Assembly (NCBI GenBank): GCA_030591285.1
Contig: JAUVBH010000044.1
Coordinates: forward strand, 1-9,219
Origin: Thermoplasmatota archaeon
Lineage (GTDB): Archaea > Thermoplasmatota > Penumbrarchaeia > Penumbrarchaeales > Penumbrarchaeaceae
Reading direction: 5' to 3'
Length of the DNA: 9,219 nt
The notes under the pieces were generated by a model, which made no database searches, was not told the origin of the DNA, and saw only the letters and a list, made by a program, of their open reading frames with translations. The translations under genes and the position numbers were made by a program. Shown here piece by piece: positions 6,820-9,219 of this stretch. Position 1 is the stretch's first letter, and every line of letters starts with the position of its first letter.

Positions 6820-8109
6820 ATCGGTATCATCAAGGTCCTTTTCCTTCACCTTCTGGGTGATGGAATAGAGAATTGGTGTGATCAGTATCGTCATCAATGT
6901 TACGATGATGATAATGGAGAATTCGTCGGGTGAGAGCAAACCTTCCTTAAGACCGGATTTGATCAATATGAACTCAAGTGCTCCCCTTCCTCCCATGGCA
7001 ACTCCAATGAGCAGAGCTCCAGATGGGGCTATCTTCTTTATCCGGGCTCCAGCTCCACAACCCACAATTTTCCCCATGAAGGCGAAGAACGAGAAGGCCA
7101 GGACACCGATGATGATGTAGAGGACAGAATCCCCGCCATCATTGACAAGGTTCGATCCCAGTAGTAATCCCACGACACCGAAGAATATCGGTGAAAAGAG
7201 CGCCTCCATCATGTTGGTGAAGGATTCCTTGAACTTCATCCAGGCGATCCCCCTGGTCAGCATCGGATCTGGCATCACACCCCATTGGCTCAAGATCAAA
7301 CCTGCCAGATAAACACCGATGACCTCGTGAAGTCCCACAGCTCTGGCAAAAATTCCCAGTGTCAAGGCAAAGAGGAAACCTACAGAGAGCAGAACCTCAA
7401 AACCCCTGCCTACGAACCGATCGAACACCTTGTGGGAGAGTTTGGACAATATGTAGAATGTCAGAAGCAGAAATGCAAGGACCTTCAATGAGGTCCATCC
7501 CAGACTGAGTATGGACGATGCAATTCCATCTATCTCTCCGAAAACAGGAAGAAGAATTCCCGGAGTGGTCTTGACAAAGGATAGGACAACTCCCAGAACG
7601 AAGACAGCAAGTATGTCATCAATGAAGCTGGCTCCAACCACGATCGTCCTCAATTTGTCATATTTGGTATTGGCCAGCATTGCAGAGGACACCTCTATCG
7701 CTGAGTTCGAAAGGATCGCTCCAAGAAAAAGTGCTGTTTCAAGCTGCATTCCAAATACCCAATATGACAGGGCGAAGATCAAAGCGAAAGATGCCACAAC
7801 ACCCAAGGCACCGATGATGATGGATGTCCATTTTTGCTGCCGGAAGGAGGAGAAATCGGTATGGAGTCCGGAATGGAACATTATCACGATTATTGCAAAT
7901 TCAGAAAATGTGATCAACTCAGGGGTTCCAATGCTCCCTTGCTCTGAAAGAAGTCCAAGGATCAGTGGGGAGAGAAGAACACCTCCCAGAACTTCTCCTG
8001 CAATGGGAGAGATCCTGACCCGTTTGAAAAGCAGACCAAGAGCCCTGCTGAGAAGCATCAAAAGTAGAAGAGCGATCAATACGTCATCGATAGGTTGGAA
8101 CAGAGCCAA
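6814..8109 (-). CDS. Monovalent cation/proton antiporter (CPA family, Na+/H+ or K+/H+ exchanger)
   Basis: Integral membrane exchanger of the Na_H_Exchanger superfamily, swapping Na+ or K+ for protons. The 431 residues are almost entirely hydrophobic, enough for about 12-13 helices. Family landmarks in order: ISPIAGEVLGG (33-43), MFHSGLHTDF (77-86), SNSAIEVSSAML (134-145), the ion-site pair SFIDDILAVF with Asp164-Asp165, and AMGGRGALEFIL (371-382). A paired Asp is typical of electrogenic CPA2/NapA-type exchangers. The protein ends 10-15 residues after the last helix, so there is no RCK/TrkA-N or TrkA-C regulatory domain of the kind seen in KefC or CpaA. The start is a TTG at 8109 with GGAGG (8125-8121) 11 nt upstream; no in-frame ATG exists before a stop. 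It follows dacZ by 20 bp, so cotranscription is likely. The transported ion cannot be read from the sequence. Confidence 0.9.
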   Translation of the reverse strand: MALFQPIDDVLIALLLLMLLSRALGLLFKRVRISPIAGEVLGGVLLSPLILGLLSEQGSIGTPELITFSEFAIIVIMFHSGLHTDFSSFRQQKWTSIIIGALGVVASFALIFALSYWVFGMQLETALFLGAILSNSAIEVSSAMLANTKYDKLRTIVVGASFIDDILAVFVLGVVLSFVKTTPGILLPVFGEIDGIASSILSLGWTSLKVLAFLLLTFYILSKLSHKVFDRFVGRGFEVLLSVGFLFALTLGIFARAVGLHEVIGVYLAGLILSQWGVMPDPMLTRGIAWMKFKESFTNMMEALFSPIFFGVVGLLLGSNLVNDGGDSVLYIIIGVLAFSFFAFMGKIVGCGAGARIKKIAPSGALLIGVAMGGRGALEFILIKSGLKEGLLSPDEFSIIIIVTLMTILITPILYSITQKVKEKDLDDTDL

Positions 8110-8129
8110 TTTTACTCATGCCTCCGACA

Positions 8130-8951
8130 TCAGTTCAGGTCCTCCTTCAGAACGACCTTCCCATTCCTGAATATCCTTATGGTGCCGGAGGAGGACAGTG
8201 CAAAAGAGACGCAGCTGGTGGTATATGTGATGGAAGCTGCAGCAAGATGCCTTCCACCAAGACCGCCGGTGGTCTGCACCTGGGGATCAACAAGGATATA
8301 TCTACCTGCATTGAGGACCCGCCCTTGCGGATCAAGGACAAAGGCACCATCGAGCTGGGCGAACTCCTTCACGGATTCCCAGTTCTCCTTGTTGAGTATT
8401 GAACGAATTTCATCATCCTGGTTGTGGTATGGGTTGATCACAAGCTGTTTGGAGTGCTCGAGTACTTTTTCAGAATCACCCACGATGAAAAGCGTTCCTA
8501 TGTGCTTTCCCTCTCTGCCTTCCAGATGGATCTCGAAGACGATCTTCAGAAGAGCTTCCATGACCTCCCTGTCAACAATATCGGATAGCTCGTTCATCAC
8601 ACGGTAGAATGGCATTGCAGAAGATTGGAACTCAAGAAGGAATTTGAAGGGATAATCGGAGATCAGAATGACCTCCATATCCTCCGTGATATACCCACCC
8701 AGGAATATCCTGAAGATCAACCGTTCGATGAAATCCATGAAGTAGATGGAATTCTCCAGGTTCCTTGCATAGGTGTAATAGATCACACCTTCCCTGACAT
8801 TGACATCGGTCCCTCTTGATGTAAGGACAATGGTCCTCTCGGTCTTCACCGCATTCATAACATCGGACAGGAATTCATCTCTGTCAGAAAGTACGATCGC
8901 CAGGTCGTAATCCTTTTCTGCATCGAACATCAGATCTGCAACAGGGAACAT
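8130..8951 (-). CDS. dacZ: Diadenylate cyclase (c-di-AMP synthase), archaeal DacZ type
   Basis: Makes the second messenger cyclic di-AMP from two ATP in the cytoplasm. The C-terminal half (about 115-273) is a DisA_N/DAC domain: IGTLFIVGD (151-159), the catalytic DGA motif (Asp201-Gly-Ala) in LDGAFVLDPQGRVLNAGRYI, and a GGRHLAAAS segment (232-240) at the place of the phosphate-binding RHR motif, followed by the strand pair SSSGTIRIFRNGKVV. Residues 1-110 form a separate alpha/beta domain (DLAIVLSD, RTIVLTSRG, MEVILISD strands), which fits the two-domain archaeal DacZ layout and length of about 270; no membrane helices are seen. The ATG at 8951 sits about 35 nt after a TATA box and would have a leader of only a few bases. 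It is the first gene of a likely two-gene operon with the antiporter, and is divergent from egsA. The third residue of the RHR motif is Leu, noted as a variation. Confidence 0.9.
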   Translation of the reverse strand: MFPVADLMFDAEKDYDLAIVLSDRDEFLSDVMNAVKTERTIVLTSRGTDVNVREGVIYYTYARNLENSIYFMDFIERLIFRIFLGGYITEDMEVILISDYPFKFLLEFQSSAMPFYRVMNELSDIVDREVMEALLKIVFEIHLEGREGKHIGTLFIVGDSEKVLEHSKQLVINPYHNQDDEIRSILNKENWESVKEFAQLDGAFVLDPQGRVLNAGRYILVDPQVQTTGGLGGRHLAAASITYTTSCVSFALSSSGTIRIFRNGKVVLKEDLN

Positions 8952-8980
8952 CTCTTATCAAGCGACCAATTGGACTGGGG

Positions 8981-8990
8981 TGATATAAAT
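8981..8990 (-). promoter_or_regulatory. BRE/TATA promoter of the dacZ-antiporter operon
   Basis: On the minus strand the sequence reads GAAAC then ATTTATATCA, a BRE-like purine stretch followed by a good TATA box centred about 35 nt before the dacZ ATG. The expected start site is near 8960, giving a leader of roughly 8-9 nt without a Shine-Dalgarno motif, so translation of dacZ is probably leaderless or nearly so. Confidence 0.65.
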
Positions 8991-9030
8991 GTTTCACAAT
9001 CATTCCATGAAATTTTGACTTTATCACCGT

Positions 9031-9046
9031 GGAAAGTTTAAAAATA
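9031..9046 (+). promoter_or_regulatory. BRE/TATA promoter of egsA
   Basis: GGAAAG (9031-9036, BRE-like) precedes TTTAAAAATA (9037-9046). The centre is about 33 nt before the ATG at 9074, so the leader would be only about 5-8 nt. It lies back to back with the dacZ promoter in a 122-bp divergent region. Confidence 0.6.
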
Positions 9047-9073
9047 ACCCCTATATCTTCTAGAGACGGTATC

Positions 9074-9219
9074 ATGGAAGATAATGACGATTTCAGGACG
9101 TTCCCCTTCATGGAGCTGCCGAGGGGCATCTTGATCAAACACGGGGCAGTGTTCGAGGTGGGAAATGTATGTCGGAATAAATTCCACCTTGAGGGCAGGG
9201 GGTTGATCGTATGCGATCC
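9074..9219 (+). CDS. egsA: sn-glycerol-1-phosphate dehydrogenase, N-terminal part (cut by window edge)
   Basis: The enzyme reduces dihydroxyacetone phosphate to sn-glycerol-1-phosphate with NAD(P)H, the step that sets the stereochemistry of archaeal ether lipids. Only the first 48 codons are in the window. They read FMELPRGILIKHGAVFEVG, then NVCRNKFHLEGRGLIVCD, matching the family start: an LPR motif, an HG-containing loop leading into the first helix, and the first Rossmann-type strand (GLIV). The ATG at 9074 is placed a normal distance after a TATA box with an almost leaderless 5' end; an internal ATG at 9110 would cut the sequence just before LPRG. The fragment is too short to show the zinc ligands or the cofactor-binding GGG motif, so the call rests on the N-terminal pattern and the archaeal context. 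A related iron/zinc alcohol dehydrogenase-fold enzyme is the main alternative. Confidence 0.82.
   Translation, partial: MEDNDDFRTFPFMELPRGILIKHGAVFEVGNVCRNKFHLEGRGLIVCD

Noticed and set aside
7511..8170. 219-codon plus-strand frame across the antiporter gene
   Set aside because: It is the complement of an unmistakable membrane transporter; its product is Ser/Arg/Pro-rich without motifs.
8095..8607. 170-codon plus-strand frame opposite dacZ
   Set aside because: It is a shadow of the clear diadenylate cyclase frame, with Ser/Arg-rich content and no start signals.

Overview
This is archaeal DNA. The window is framed by two genes typical of archaea: the start of gatE (archaea-specific Glu-tRNA(Gln) amidotransferase subunit E, minus strand, left edge) and the start of egsA (sn-glycerol-1-phosphate dehydrogenase, which makes the archaeal lipid backbone, plus strand, right edge). 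It also encodes a DacZ-type diadenylate cyclase, the archaeal c-di-AMP synthase. TATA/BRE-like boxes lie at archaeal distances from most starts, several with very short leaders. The Omp28-like thioredoxin/Ig-repeat surface proteins and overall style suggest a euryarchaeon, perhaps Thermoplasmatota; this last step is inference only.

Layout. 1-343 (minus): 5' part of gatE. 344-672: gene-free region with the gatE promoter, the promoter of the first surface gene and a 7-bp inverted repeat beside that gene's start. 673-3909 (plus): a large exported protein with a signal peptide, an Omp28/thioredoxin-like module with a CxxC site, six Ig-like repeats, one transmembrane helix and a Pro/Ala-rich cytoplasmic tail. 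3926-3959: a strong hairpin plus T8 terminator. 4024-6819 (plus): a second protein of the same architecture with five Ig-like repeats and a Pro/Gln-rich tail, behind its own TATA box. 6814-8109 (minus): a monovalent cation/proton antiporter, overlapping the second surface gene tail-to-tail by 6 bp. 8130-8951 (minus): dacZ, 20 bp upstream of the antiporter and apparently in one operon with it. 8952-9073: divergent promoter region. 9074-9219 (plus): 5' part of egsA.

How the genes may work together. The dacZ-antiporter pair is the clearest functional link. c-di-AMP is a regulator of potassium and osmotic balance in bacteria, and archaeal DacZ has been linked to osmotic homeostasis, so a cyclase cotranscribed with a CPA-type exchanger makes a plausible ion-homeostasis unit. 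The antiporter has no cytoplasmic RCK/TrkA domain, so the c-di-AMP receptor is not visible here. The two tandem surface proteins look like a pair of tethered extracellular thiol-disulfide proteins on Ig stalks, with proline-rich tails facing the cytoplasm. They are clear paralogues that have diverged in repeat number, cysteine positions and tail composition, and each appears to be its own transcription unit.
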